Source of the DNA: DDH964 sp963763205
Lineage (GTDB): Bacteria; Desulfobacterota; Desulfuromonadia; Desulfuromonadales; DDH964
Length of the DNA: 64,000 bases
Assembly (NCBI GenBank): GCA_963763205.1
Contig: CAVXNQ010000013.1
Location: 72,936 to 136,935, forward strand
Reading direction: 5' to 3'
The notes beneath the pieces are model-generated. The model saw nothing but the letters and a program-made list of their open reading frames with translations. It did no database searches and was not told the DNA's origin. Position 1 is the first letter of the stretch; every line of letters begins with the position of its first letter. A program made the position numbers and the translations under genes. This document shows, piece after piece, positions 36,623 through 46,726 of the stretch.

Positions 36623-38230
36623 ATGTCCGTCGTGAAGAGCAACCTCAATCGGAATAGCGCCGAGTTCGCCGCCAATGCCGGGGCGATGACGGCGCTGGTC
36701 GACGACCTGCGCCAGAAGGTCGCCCGGATTCGCCTCGGCGGCAGCCAGCAGGCCCGCGACAAGCACCAGGCGCGCGGCAAACTCCTCCCCCGCGAGCGCA
36801 TCCGCCAGCTGCTGGACGTCGGTTCGCCCTTTCTGGAGCTGTCGCAGCTGGCCGCCTTCGGCATGTACGGCGGCGACGTTCCGGCGGCCGGCATCATCAC
36901 CGGGATCGGCCGGGTCTCCGGGCGCGAATGCATGATCGTCGCCAACGACGCCACGGTCAAGGGGGGGACCTACTACCCCATCACCGTCAAGAAGCACCTG
37001 CGCGCCCAGGCGATCGCCGAGCAGAACCGCCTCCCCTGCATCTACCTGGTCGATTCCGGCGGCGCATTTCTCCCCGAGCAGGATGCCGTCTTCCCCGACC
37101 GGGATCACTTCGGGCGGATCTTTTACAACCAGGCCAACCTGTCGGCCCAGGGGATTCCACAGATCGCCGTGGTCATGGGCTCCTGCACCGCCGGCGGCGC
37201 CTACGTGCCGGCGATGGCCGACGAGAGCATCATCGTCCGCGAGCAGGGGACGATCTTCCTCGCCGGCCCGCCGCTGGTCAAGGCGGCCACCGGCGAGGTG
37301 GTGAGCGCCGAGGAGCTGGGCGGCGCCGACGTCCACTGCCGCATCTCCGGGGTGACCGACCATTACGCGGCGAGCGACCGGCACGCCCTCGGTCTGACGC
37401 GGCGGGTCGTCGCCGGCCTGAATGTCGCCAAGCGCCCGGCCGTGGTGATGCGCCCCCCCGCCGACCCGCTGCACGACCCGGCCGAACTCTACGGGATCGT
37501 CCCCACCGACACCCGCAAGCCCTTCGAGGTCCGCGAGGTGATCGCCCGGATCGTCGACGGCAGCGCATTCGACGAGTTCAAAAAACTCTACGGCGAAACC
37601 CTGGTCTGCGGCTTCGCCCGCCTCTGCGGCTACCCGGTCGGCATCCTCGCCAACAACGGCATCCTCTTCTCCGAGTCGGCCCTGAAAGGGGCGCACTTCA
37701 TCCAGCTCTGCTGCCAGCGCGGCATCCCCCTGGTCTTTCTGCAGAACATCACCGGCTTCATGGTCGGCAGCAAGTACGAGCGGGGGGGGATCGCCAAGGA
37801 CGGCGCCAAGCTGGTGACGGCGGTGGCCTGCGCCAAGGTCCCCAAGTTCACCGTGATCATCGGCGGCAGTTTCGGGGCCGGCAACTACGGCATGTGCGGC
37901 CGGGCCTACGACCCGCGCTTTCTGTGGATGTGGCCCAACGCGCGCATCTCGGTGATGGGCGGCGAACAGGCCGCCAGTGTTCTCGCACAGGTGAAGCGCG
38001 ACGGCATGGAGCAAAAGGGGGAAGTCTGGAGTGCCGAAGAGGAGGAGGCCTTCAAGGCCCCGATCCGCGACCAATACGAAACCCAGGGGCATCCCTACTA
38101 CGCGAGCGCCCGCTTGTGGGACGACGGCATCATCGATCCCGTCGATACCCGCATGGTCCTGGGCCTTGGCATCTCCGCGGCGCTCAATGCACCCGTCGAA
38201 GCGACCAGTTTCGGCGTCTTCAGGATGTGA
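36623..38230 (+). CDS. liuB: Methylcrotonyl-CoA carboxylase, carboxyltransferase (beta) subunit
   Basis: Transfers carboxybiotin CO2 to 3-methylcrotonyl-CoA. 535 aa, the same length as known LiuB proteins. Acyl-CoA and carboxybiotin pockets are visible in YLVDSGGAFLPEQDAVFPDR, VMGSCTAGGAYVPAMADES and GGSFGAGNYGMCGRAYDPRF. The ATG at 36623 follows a GGAGA site. It lies 38 bp after liuA and 4 bp before liuC. Confidence 0.95.
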   Translation: MSVVKSNLNRNSAEFAANAGAMTALVDDLRQKVARIRLGGSQQARDKHQARGKLLPRERIRQLLDVGSPFLELSQLAAFGMYGGDVPAAGIITGIGRVSGRECMIVANDATVKGGTYYPITVKKHLRAQAIAEQNRLPCIYLVDSGGAFLPEQDAVFPDRDHFGRIFYNQANLSAQGIPQIAVVMGSCTAGGAYVPAMADESIIVREQGTIFLAGPPLVKAATGEVVSAEELGGADVHCRISGVTDHYAASDRHALGLTRRVVAGLNVAKRPAVVMRPPADPLHDPAELYGIVPTDTRKPFEVREVIARIVDGSAFDEFKKLYGETLVCGFARLCGYPVGILANNGILFSESALKGAHFIQLCCQRGIPLVFLQNITGFMVGSKYERGGIAKDGAKLVTAVACAKVPKFTVIIGGSFGAGNYGMCGRAYDPRFLWMWPNARISVMGGEQAASVLAQVKRDGMEQKGEVWSAEEEEAFKAPIRDQYETQGHPYYASARLWDDGIIDPVDTRMVLGLGISAALNAPVEATSFGVFRM

Positions 38231-38234
38231 CGCG

Positions 38235-39026
38235 ATGAACACGGCGAGTCTGTTGACCGAAATCGATGCCCGGGGCGTGGCGACCTTGACCCTGAACCGC
38301 CCCGAAATCCACAACGCCTTCGACGATGTCCTGATCGCGGAGCTGACCGGTGCGCTGCAGCGCCTGGCTGCGGACCCCCAGGTCCGGGTCGTCGTCCTGA
38401 CCGCGGCCGGCCGCAGCTTTTCGGCCGGGGCCGACCTCAACTGGATGCGGCGGCTGGCCGACTATTCCAGCGACGAGAACCTCGCGGACGCCCGCCGCCT
38501 GGCCGAGCTGATGCGGACCCTCGACACCCTCTCCAAGCCGACCATCGCCCTGGTGCAGGGGCCGGTCTACGGCGGCGGCGTCGGCCTGGTCGCCTGCTGC
38601 GACATCGCGATCGGGGCGACGCGGGCGAAATTCTGCCTCTCCGAGGTGAAGCTCGGCCTGATCCCGGCGGTGATCTCCCCCTACGTGGTGGCCGCCCTCG
38701 GCAGCCGTGCCGCGCGGCGCTATTTTTTGACGGCGGAGATCTTCGATGCCGCCGAGGCGCTGCGCATGGGGCTGCTCCACGAGGTCGTCGCGGAGACCGA
38801 GCTGGCGCCGCACGGCGCGGCGCTGTGCGAGCTGCTGCTGGGCAACGGACCGCAGGCGCTGGGCGCCGCCAAGGAACTGGTGGCCGCCGTGGCCAGGAGA
38901 CCGATCAACGCCGCCATGATCGACGACACCGCCGGGCGCATCGCCCGGATTCGCGCCGGGGCGGAAGGGAAAGAGGGACTCACCGCCTTCCTGGAGAAGC
39001 GCCAGCCCGCCTGGCGGAAAGGATAG
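38235..39026 (+). CDS. liuC: Methylglutaconyl-CoA hydratase (enoyl-CoA hydratase family)
   Basis: Hydrates 3-methylglutaconyl-CoA to HMG-CoA. 263 aa. The oxyanion-hole segment FSAGADLNWMRRLADYS is characteristic of the methylglutaconyl-CoA hydratase branch; GPVYGGGVGLVACCDIAI and SEVKLGLIPAVISPYV complete the crotonase core. ATG 38235 lies 4 bp after liuB, and the carboxylase alpha gene starts 6 bp after it. Confidence 0.92.
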   Translation: MNTASLLTEIDARGVATLTLNRPEIHNAFDDVLIAELTGALQRLAADPQVRVVVLTAAGRSFSAGADLNWMRRLADYSSDENLADARRLAELMRTLDTLSKPTIALVQGPVYGGGVGLVACCDIAIGATRAKFCLSEVKLGLIPAVISPYVVAALGSRAARRYFLTAEIFDAAEALRMGLLHEVVAETELAPHGAALCELLLGNGPQALGAAKELVAAVARRPINAAMIDDTAGRIARIRAGAEGKEGLTAFLEKRQPAWRKG

Positions 39027-39032
39027 CCGCGC

Positions 39033-41046
39033 ATGTTCGACAAGATCCTGATTGCCAACCGCGGCGAGATCGCCTGCCGCGTCATCAAAACCGCCGCGCG
39101 CCTGGGCATCCGCACCGTCGCGGTTTACTCGGCCGCCGACGCCGGCGCGCTGCATGTCGCCCGCGCCGACGAGGCCTACCCGATCGGACCGGCACCGGCC
39201 AAAGAGAGCTACCTGCGCGGCGACCTGATCCTGGACGTCGCCCGCCAAAGCGGCGCCCAGGCCATCCATCCCGGCTACGGGTTTCTGGCCGAGAATGCCG
39301 CCTTCGCCGCCGCCTGCGCCGAGGCGGGGCTCGCCTTCATCGGCCCGCCGGCCGCGGCGATCCGCGCCATGGGCTCCAAAAGCGAGGCGAAACGGATCAT
39401 GGGCGCAGCCGGCGTCCCGCTGATTCCCGGCTACCACGGCGAGGACCAGGGCGCGGAGCGGCTGCAGGCCGAGGCGGAGAGGGTCGGCTATCCGCAGTTG
39501 ATCAAGGCCTGCGCCGGCGGCGGCGGCAAGGGGATGCGCCTGATCAGGGGGGCGGGGGAGTTTGCCGCTGCCCTGGAGGCCGTGCGACGGGAGGCCAGCG
39601 CGGCCTTCGGCGACGACAAGGTCCTGATCGAGCGCTACCTGAGCCGGCCGCGGCACGTCGAAATCCAGGTTTTCGCCGACAGCCGGGGAGCGGTGCTGCA
39701 CCTCTTCGAACGGGACTGCTCCATCCAGCGCCGGCACCAGAAGGTGCTCGAAGAAGCCCCGGCGCCGGGGATGAGCGACGCGCTGCGCAGCCGGATGGGG
39801 GAGGCCGCGGTCGCCGCGGCGCGGGCCATCGGCTACGTCGGGGCCGGCACGGTCGAATTCCTCCTCGACACAGGACGGCTCCTTCTACTTCATGGAGATG
39901 AACACCCGCCTCCAGGTCGAGCACCCGGTCACCGAGCTGATCACCGGCCAGGACCTGGTCGAGTGGCAGCTGCGGGTTGCCGCCGGCCAGCCGCTTCCCT
40001 GCCGCCAGGAGCAGCTCGCCATCAACGGGCATGCCATCGAGGCGCGCCTCTACGCCGAGGATCCGGAGCGGGATTTCCTCCCCTCCAGCGGCCGCCTGCT
40101 TCACCTGCGCACCCCCGCCGAGACCCCGCACGTCCGCATCGACACCGGGGTCCGCGAGGGGGACGAGGTGAGCAGGTACTACGACCCGATGCTCGCCAAG
40201 CTGATCGTCTGGGATCACGACCGGGCCGGGGCCTTGCGGCGCCTGCGTGCGGCCCTGGACGCCTTCCAAGTCGTCGGGGTGACCACCAATATCGACTTTC
40301 TGGCGGCGGTTGCCGCCCACCCGGCCTTTGCCGCCGCGCAGCTCGATACCGGCTTCATCGACCAGCACGGCGGCGAACTGTTGCCGGGGCGGACCCCCGC
40401 GACCGACCGGGTGCTGGCGCTGGCCTGCCTCGACACCCTGCTGCGCCGGGCCGAGGAGGCAGGGCGCGACGCCGCGGCTTCCCACGATCCCTATTCGCCC
40501 TGGCACCTGACCAGCGGCTGGCGACTCAACAGCGACAACTTCCACGCCATCACCTTGGTCGACGGCGAGCGGGAGGTGACCGTCGCGGCCCATTACCGCC
40601 CCGACGGCTTCCTCCTCGACCTGCCGGGGGGCTCGCAGCGGGTGCGCGGCGAGCGGGATGCCAACGGCCGGCTGTGCGCCAACCTCGACGGGGTGCGCCT
40701 CCAGGCGCAGGTCGTCCGCCACGGGGCGGAGCTCACCGTCCTCGGCCACGGCCTCCGCCAGCGGCTGACCCTGCACGATCCCTACGCGCTTGGCGGCGAG
40801 CAGGACGAGGGGGGCGGCAAACTCACCGCGCCGATGCCCGGCAAGGTGATCGCCGTGCTGGTGGCGGCCGGGGCCGCGGTGAAGAAGGGGACCCCCCTGA
40901 TGATCCTCGAGGCGATGAAGATGGAACACACCATCCACGCTCCGCAGAACGGCGTGGTCACCGAGATCCATTTCCCGGTCGGCGAGCAGGTCGAAGACGG
41001 CGCGGTCCTGTTCGGCTTCGAACCGGCCGGGGAGGAGGGCGCATGA
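39033..41046 (+). pseudogene. liuD: Methylcrotonyl-CoA carboxylase, biotin carboxylase/BCCP (alpha) subunit, one frameshift
   Basis: ATP-dependent carboxylation of biotin for LiuB; about 670 aa if restored. Biotin carboxylase regions are ILIANRGEIACRVIKTAARL, ACAGGGGKGMRLI and FERDCSIQRRHQKVLEEAP; then MEMNTRLQVEHPVTE; the C-terminal biotin motif is EAMKMEHT. The frame breaks at 39873-39874: the text reads aca-gga-cgg, where removal of one G gives DTDGSFYFMEMNTRL. Since every other gene of the operon is intact and the fault is a single G, a sequencing error is as likely as a true mutation. Confidence 0.88.
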
Positions 41047-41957
41047 ACCTGCCGGCCAAGGTCCGGATCGTCGAGGTAGGCCCGCGCGACGGCCTGCAGA
41101 ACGAAGCGCAGCTGGTGCCGACCGAGGTCAAAATCGCCCTCATCGAGCGTCTGGTCGACGCCGGCCTGCGGACGGTGGAGGCGACCAGCTTCGTCTCACC
41201 CACATGGGTGCCGCAGCTGGCCGACGGCGCCCGGGTCCTGGCCGGGCTGCGCCGCCGCGAGGGGGTCCGCTACCCGGTGCTGACCCCCAACCTCCAGGGG
41301 CTGGAGGCGGCCATCGCCGCCGGCGCCCGAGAGGTCGCGGTGTTCGCCGCCGCCTCGGAGACCTTTTCGCGCAAGAACCTCAACTGCTCCGTAGCCGAGA
41401 GCCTGGAACGGTTCGCCGCCGTGATCGACGCGGCCGGCAAGGCCGGGCTCAAGGTGCGCGGCTACGTCTCCTGCGTCCTCGGCTGCCCCTACGAGGGCAC
41501 GGTCCCTGCCGCGGCGGTCGCCCGGGTGGCGCGCTGGCTCTTCACTCACGGCTGCTACGAAATTTCCCTGGGCGACACCATCGGCGTCGGCACCCCCGTC
41601 AGGACTGGGGAGATGCTCGCGGCGGTGACCGCTGAGATCCCCGTCTCCCACCTCGCCGTCCATTTCCACGACACCTACGGCCAGGCCCTGGCCAACATCC
41701 TGACCGCCCTGCAGACCGGGATCGCCGTGGTCGACAGTTCCGTCGCCGGACTCGGCGGCTGCCCCTACGCCCCGGGCGCAGCCGGGAACGTGGCGACCGA
41801 AGACCTGCTCTACATGCTGAACGGCATGGCGATCGAAACCGGCGTCGACCTGGATAAAGTGGTCGCGGCCGGACGCTTCATCTGCTCCCGGCTCGGCCGG
41901 CAGCCGGCGTCCAGGGTCGCCCTGGCATGGCCGCACCAGGAAGGAGCCGCTTCATGA
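41043..41957 (+). CDS. liuE: Hydroxymethylglutaryl-CoA lyase
   Basis: Cleaves HMG-CoA to acetyl-CoA and acetoacetate, ending leucine breakdown. 304 aa. The DRE-TIM motif is in VEVGPRDGLQNEAQLVPTEV, metal ligands in VHFHDTYGQALANIL, and the catalytic cysteine in GLGGCPYAPGAAGNVATEDL. The ATG overlaps the stop of the carboxylase alpha gene (ATGA), and its own stop overlaps the start of a short frame. Confidence 0.95.
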   Translation: MNLPAKVRIVEVGPRDGLQNEAQLVPTEVKIALIERLVDAGLRTVEATSFVSPTWVPQLADGARVLAGLRRREGVRYPVLTPNLQGLEAAIAAGAREVAVFAAASETFSRKNLNCSVAESLERFAAVIDAAGKAGLKVRGYVSCVLGCPYEGTVPAAAVARVARWLFTHGCYEISLGDTIGVGTPVRTGEMLAAVTAEIPVSHLAVHFHDTYGQALANILTALQTGIAVVDSSVAGLGGCPYAPGAAGNVATEDLLYMLNGMAIETGVDLDKVVAAGRFICSRLGRQPASRVALAWPHQEGAAS

Positions 41958-42133
41958 ATGCCGAAACGGCCGACCGTTCCCCGCTGGCCGCCCTCTTGCC
42001 GGGCGTGTCCAAACAACCTGAACCGACGTGGCCGTTTATACGCCAACAGGCGGGGAAGGAAAGGGATCGTCTCTGGCCTTTGAGGTGGTTGCCGATGCCA
42101 GATGGGCATCGGCGGAACGCTATTTTTTGTTAA
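41954..42133 (+). CDS. Short frame after the lyase gene, probably a truncated next operon gene
   Basis: 59 codons starting in an ATGA overlap with the lyase stop codon, as expected of a real coupled operon gene. The first ~20 residues (MNAETADRSPLAALLPG) look coding, while the rest, running into a hairpin at 42092-42114, does not. I infer that a sixth leucine-operon gene was cut off here by deletion or insertion. No family is recognisable. Confidence 0.35.
   Translation: MNAETADRSPLAALLPGVSKQPEPTWPFIRQQAGKERDRLWPLRWLPMPDGHRRNAIFC
42092..42128 (+). terminator. Terminator-like hairpin at the end of the leucine operon
   Basis: GCCGATGCC (42092-42100) pairs with GGCATCGGC (42106-42114); TTTTTT follows at 42123-42128 after a 9-nt spacer. 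The displaced T-run makes it a weaker intrinsic terminator. Confidence 0.45.
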
Positions 42134-42419
42134 CCAGTACGCTTATGGCTGGTTTATTTCTCTAAAGGGCAGCGCCGCCGGGAGGATGTTGCGCATCAAT
42201 CAGTTGCACCGGAATGCGTTCGACCGTCGTCGGAGATAATGGGTTTTCTTCTCCGACGTGGGCCAAGAGCTTTTCCGGATTTCCGGACTCCTATGTACGC
42301 TGATCGCCAAAATTTCTGTGCCCAAAGCCCACCTTCGCTCCTGGATGAATGAAACGAACGGCGGGATCTCCAGTAATTCTGATGAAGTAAAGCCGCCGGC
42401 AGGTAGCCGAAAAACCTGC
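42134..42419. other. Intergenic region, nothing convincing
   Basis: A minus-strand open frame (42196-42480) crosses this region but has no start signal or family resemblance. The base composition is mixed, compatible with old junk between the operon and the tRNA gene. Confidence 0.4.
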
Positions 42420-42448
42420 TTGACATCCAGCCCCCTAAATTGTATAAA
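42420..42448 (+). promoter_or_regulatory. Sigma-70 promoter of the tRNA-Asn gene
   Basis: TTGACA (42420-42425), 17 nt, then TATAAA (42443-42448): a near-consensus promoter ending about 110 bp upstream of the tRNA. Confidence 0.75.
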
Positions 42449-42559
42449 TCCTCCTCGTCTCTGAATACAACGGTTTTCAAGGGAAAAAACCCCCTGGTTT
42501 TGTAGCCGATTACAAGGCTTAAGACTTAAGAAATCAATGTGTTAGAGACGAAATTCCAT

Positions 42560-44207
<1,648 letters not shown>

Positions 44208-44210
44208 GGC

Positions 44211-44357
44211 TTACTCCTCGTTGTGGTTCTGGCGCAATACTTCGCCGATCAAGTCGGGCAGGAAATTCTGCAGGAGCTGGATCTCCTCAGAAAAGAGTAC
44301 ATCCCCGGGCAGATCGAAATCGACCATAGCGACCATTTGCTTATCCGCATCGTTCAA
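44211..44357 (-). CDS. Small hypothetical protein before the recombinase
   Basis: 48 residues, acidic, e.g. MVAMVDFDLPGDVLFSEEI and LPDLIGEVLRQNHNEE. TTG 44357 is proposed, with a purine-rich AAGAAGGGG upstream; an in-frame ATG 11 bases pairs further in is possible. Its stop is 3 bp before the recombinase ATG, and its last codons provide the recombinase's GAGGAG site. This arrangement suggests translational coupling. No family recognised. Confidence 0.5.
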   Translation of the reverse strand: MNDADKQMVAMVDFDLPGDVLFSEEIQLLQNFLPDLIGEVLRQNHNEE

Positions 44358-44384
44358 ACATGATGCACCCCTTCTTTGCCTAGT

Positions 44385-44588
44385 CTATTCCTGCCCGTGC
44401 CGTGCCGATCCAAAGTGCTGGCGAAAAAACCTGTCCAAGTCCTTGCCGAAGCCATTTTTCCCGAACTCATCAAGCGCGACCTTCCGAAACGCCTGAAACT
44501 GGCTGGGAGGCAAAGCCGTCTCCGCGACCAGCAGCAGCCGGTTCAAGTGAGGGTTGAGCAATTGCTCGATGTCTTCTTTCCTCACCAT
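44385..44588 (-). CDS. Small hypothetical protein overlapping rep
   Basis: 67 aa, mixed charge and mostly helical in character: MVRKEDIEQLLNPHLNRLLL and KVALDEFGKNGFGKDLDRFF. Its start overlaps the last 7 bp of the Rep_trans-like gene, as in a coupled operon. It could be a copy-control or accessory factor; no family is recognised. Confidence 0.5.
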   Translation of the reverse strand: MVRKEDIEQLLNPHLNRLLLVAETALPPSQFQAFRKVALDEFGKNGFGKDLDRFFRQHFGSARHGQE

Positions 44589-45613
44589 TGGCCGAGTTCG
44601 ATTTCCTTCATGCGGCGTTCCACATCAGAGCGCCACGCCAGAGGGTCATGCAACTGGGTAATCATCGGGGCCAGAAAGTCCAAGGCTTCGTGGGGTTCGA
44701 GAACGTCCCGCCCCTGTTGAATGGCCCGAATTGCTGAAACCCGCTTCATGTAGCCGTACAGGGATATGGCGATCCGCTGCAACCGTTCTTCAAGAACGGC
44801 AGGAAGGCCAACGACACGTTGCACGGACTGGCTGTGAAGTTGGGCGATCTGATATTGCAAGTCTTGCCAGAGGGGATGCAGGGGCCAGCGGGAGGCGTTG
44901 CTGTCGGAAGTCGACACCCGCAAGGTGTCGTGTTCCTCGGCGAGATATTGCAGCAGCCCGCCCTGTTTCTCGGCCAAGTCGGCGAAGGTGGCGATCCCGA
45001 ACTTTTTCAGGACCGGCTTTCTGATCTGCCATTCAATTCGCCATACGCCCTTGTCCCTTCCCCAGAGGAGGAAAAACCAGACTTTGCTGCTTTGCTGCTC
45101 GATCTCGGCTACTTTGTCGTAAACCCGAAGGACGATATCTCCCTTGCCGAAGGTGAAGGTTTGGACTTTACCCTGATCCCGGTGCTTGCTGTCCTTGGTG
45201 GAGCGGCTTTTGAAGTTGTCTTCGCAGAAATCAACCGTTGGCAGATGGTAGTCGAAGGAGAAATCGACCCGAGAGAGGGATTCCTCTCCACAGGATTTTA
45301 GGCCCGCAGCCCGCGCCCACTCCAAGAACTCTTCATGCAGCAGCCATGCAGATTTATTCCAGAGGCCTTGCGAGCGGAAGGTTACAAAGAAAGCAGGGTG
45401 ATTGAACTCCCCGCACTCGATCTTAAAATTCTCGTTTTCCAGAACGAAAGGATAGCCTGATCCGGTTCCGTAGGGCTGGAGCAAGAAGCCCCGGCCGGCC
45501 ACCTCAAGTGCCGCCGGTCTTTTGCTTTTGCTGTGCCGAATTTTTTCTTTCTCTTCTTCAAGACGCTCGAATTCAATAGCGCAGTTGCGCCCCGGGAAAA
45601 AGGTAATATGCAC
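44582..45613 (-). CDS. Rep_trans-like replication initiator / relaxase
   Basis: 343 aa. Resembles the replication initiation factor family of rolling-circle plasmids, filamentous phage and mobilizable elements: SLSRVDFSFDYHLPTVDFCE, GKGDIVLRVYDKVAEIE and GVWRIEWQIRKPVLKKFG are typical stretches, with a tyrosine in the RVYDK motif as possible nucleophile. It would nick the element's origin and start single-strand replication or transfer. GTG 45613 is the proposed start; no good ribosome site is visible and a palindrome overlaps it, so autoregulation is possible. Confidence 0.72.
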   Translation of the reverse strand: MHITFFPGRNCAIEFERLEEEKEKIRHSKSKRPAALEVAGRGFLLQPYGTGSGYPFVLENENFKIECGEFNHPAFFVTFRSQGLWNKSAWLLHEEFLEWARAAGLKSCGEESLSRVDFSFDYHLPTVDFCEDNFKSRSTKDSKHRDQGKVQTFTFGKGDIVLRVYDKVAEIEQQSSKVWFFLLWGRDKGVWRIEWQIRKPVLKKFGIATFADLAEKQGGLLQYLAEEHDTLRVSTSDSNASRWPLHPLWQDLQYQIAQLHSQSVQRVVGLPAVLEERLQRIAISLYGYMKRVSAIRAIQQGRDVLEPHEALDFLAPMITQLHDPLAWRSDVERRMKEIELGQW

Positions 45614-45625
45614 ACTGTAAAGTGT
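45612..45625. promoter_or_regulatory. Palindrome over the rep start codon
   Basis: ACACTGTAAAGTGT has 5-bp inverted arms overlapping the proposed rep start. It may be an operator for the small upstream protein or for Rep itself. Confidence 0.4.
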
Positions 45626-45670
45626 CGATCCCGTGAAGAAGAAAATGGCAGTCCAGAGAGTTCATTTTGA

Positions 45671-46015
45671 TCAATCTTTTCCCTTAGAGGCCAATTCTTC
45701 CTCTAACTCTTTTAAATATTTCTGGGTCACCCGATAAAATCGACCTCTCGGGCCGACATCTTCATGAATTTCTTCTCCATCCTCATCCGTGCATATAAAG
45801 CGACCATCAATTGACTCAAGCCCGCTTTCAAACTGGTCGAGGGCTGTCGCGAGAAGATCGCCAATTATTTCTGTTTTTGTCTTACGGGGGTACATGTCAC
45901 ACAAAGCAGAAATTCTGGCAGCTACTTGGATAGGCAAACGCAGGGAAATTTGCTTAGGGGTCAGTTTCGAGTGGTCGGGAGCGGCCCAGACTTTTACAAG
46001 ATCTTTCGGTTCCAT
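45671..46015 (-). CDS. Small possible ribbon-helix-helix accessory protein
   Basis: 114 aa. The central ISLRLPIQVAARISALCDMY followed by RKTKTEIIGDLLATALDQFE resembles a ribbon-helix-helix DNA-binding fold. The C-terminal third is acidic and ends in a short helical ELEEELASKGKD. GGAGG precedes the ATG. It lies upstream of rep and downstream of large hairpins, as an auxiliary nicking factor or repressor would. Confidence 0.5.
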   Translation of the reverse strand: MEPKDLVKVWAAPDHSKLTPKQISLRLPIQVAARISALCDMYPRKTKTEIIGDLLATALDQFESGLESIDGRFICTDEDGEEIHEDVGPRGRFYRVTQKYLKELEEELASKGKD

Positions 46016-46100
46016 ATTGCCTCCAAAGTTCGCGGAATGTTATTTCGACATTTAGCGTATTTCCAGAAAAGTCGCTTGTCAATAGAAAAGTTTGAGATCT

Positions 46101-46182
46101 CCGTCAACAGGGAAACGGGGGAGCCGAGCGCTCCAGTCTGGCGCGCTCCCCCTACTCGCTACGCTCGTTTCCCTGTGGACGG
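46101..46182. other. Large nested hairpin, candidate rolling-circle or transfer origin
   Basis: Outer arms CCGTCAACAGGGAAACG (46101-46117) and CGTTTCCCTGTGGACGG (46166-46182) enclose an inner stem GGGGGAGC (46117-46124) with GCTCCCCC (46145-46152). It lies just upstream of the small accessory gene and rep, the usual place for a double-strand origin or oriT. The nick site is not identified. Confidence 0.5.
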
Positions 46183-46244
46183 CAACAACCTGTAATTGAT
46201 GGAAAATGTTTGACTGGAAGGGGTTGAGAGGATACTAATACACT

Positions 46245-46307
46245 GTTCACGGGAAAGGGGAGGGGCGGCCCACCCCCCTCGGGCAGTTCCCCCCCTTTCT
46301 TCGTGAC
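46245..46307. repeat. Second G-rich imperfect hairpin
   Basis: A GTTCACGGGAAAGGGG-type left arm (46245-46264) is roughly complementary to CCCCCTTTCTTCGTGAC on the right (to 46307). It may be a single-strand origin or a strong structural boundary of the rep region. Confidence 0.4.
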
Positions 46308-46326
46308 GTTGGAATGGATCAAGGGT

Positions 46327-46364
46327 GGAATGTATTTTCAAGCCCCCGTGTTACTGAAATGGGG
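46327..46364. repeat. 38-bp repeat, copy 1 (start of AT-rich cargo A)
   Basis: Matches 58143-58180 at 35 of 38 positions (GGAATGTATTTT..CGTGTTACTGAA..TGGGG). It lies immediately before the composition changes from GC-rich to AT-rich. Confidence 0.8.
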
Positions 46365-46433
46365 TGACAAACAGAGACTTTCCTTATATAAGTTTAGGCA
46401 CGGCATTTTAAAGGTTCCGATATGGAGGATCGC

Positions 46434-46724
46434 ATGGCAAAAATGAAGTTGGAGCAAACGCCAGACGAGCTGGCGGCAGCTTTAGCCGACCCAAATATGC
46501 CCAAGATTTATTCCAATGGTTTTTCTTGTATGCTGGGTTTGGGCGATATTGCGGTACTATTTAAAATAGCTCAACAGCCAACAGCGGTGGTCAACCTGTC
46601 CTATACAACGGCTAAAACATTGGCTGTTAAGTTGAATGAACTGGTATCTTATTTGGAATCAAAAAGCGATCATACGATCATGACCACGGATGAAATTAAA
46701 GTTTATCTAACAAAAGAAGAATAA
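46434..46724 (+). CDS. Hypothetical protein, DUF3467-like
   Basis: About 96 aa. The fold pattern KIYSNGFSCMLGLGDIAVLF and VVNLSYTTAKTLAVKLNELV resembles DUF3467 (strand-rich N-terminus, then a helix). ATG 46434 is chosen because GGAGG lies 5 nt upstream; ATG 46422 is in frame. The gene is AT-rich compared with the core genome and is the first of a three-gene module in the tRNA-Asn element. Function is unknown. Confidence 0.5.
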   Translation: MAKMKLEQTPDELAAALADPNMPKIYSNGFSCMLGLGDIAVLFKIAQQPTAVVNLSYTTAKTLAVKLNELVSYLESKSDHTIMTTDEIKVYLTKEE

Positions 46725-46726
46725 CT

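Noticed and set aside
42196..42480. 94-codon minus-strand frame before the tRNA gene
   Set aside because: It covers the tRNA promoter region, has no start signal and resembles no family.
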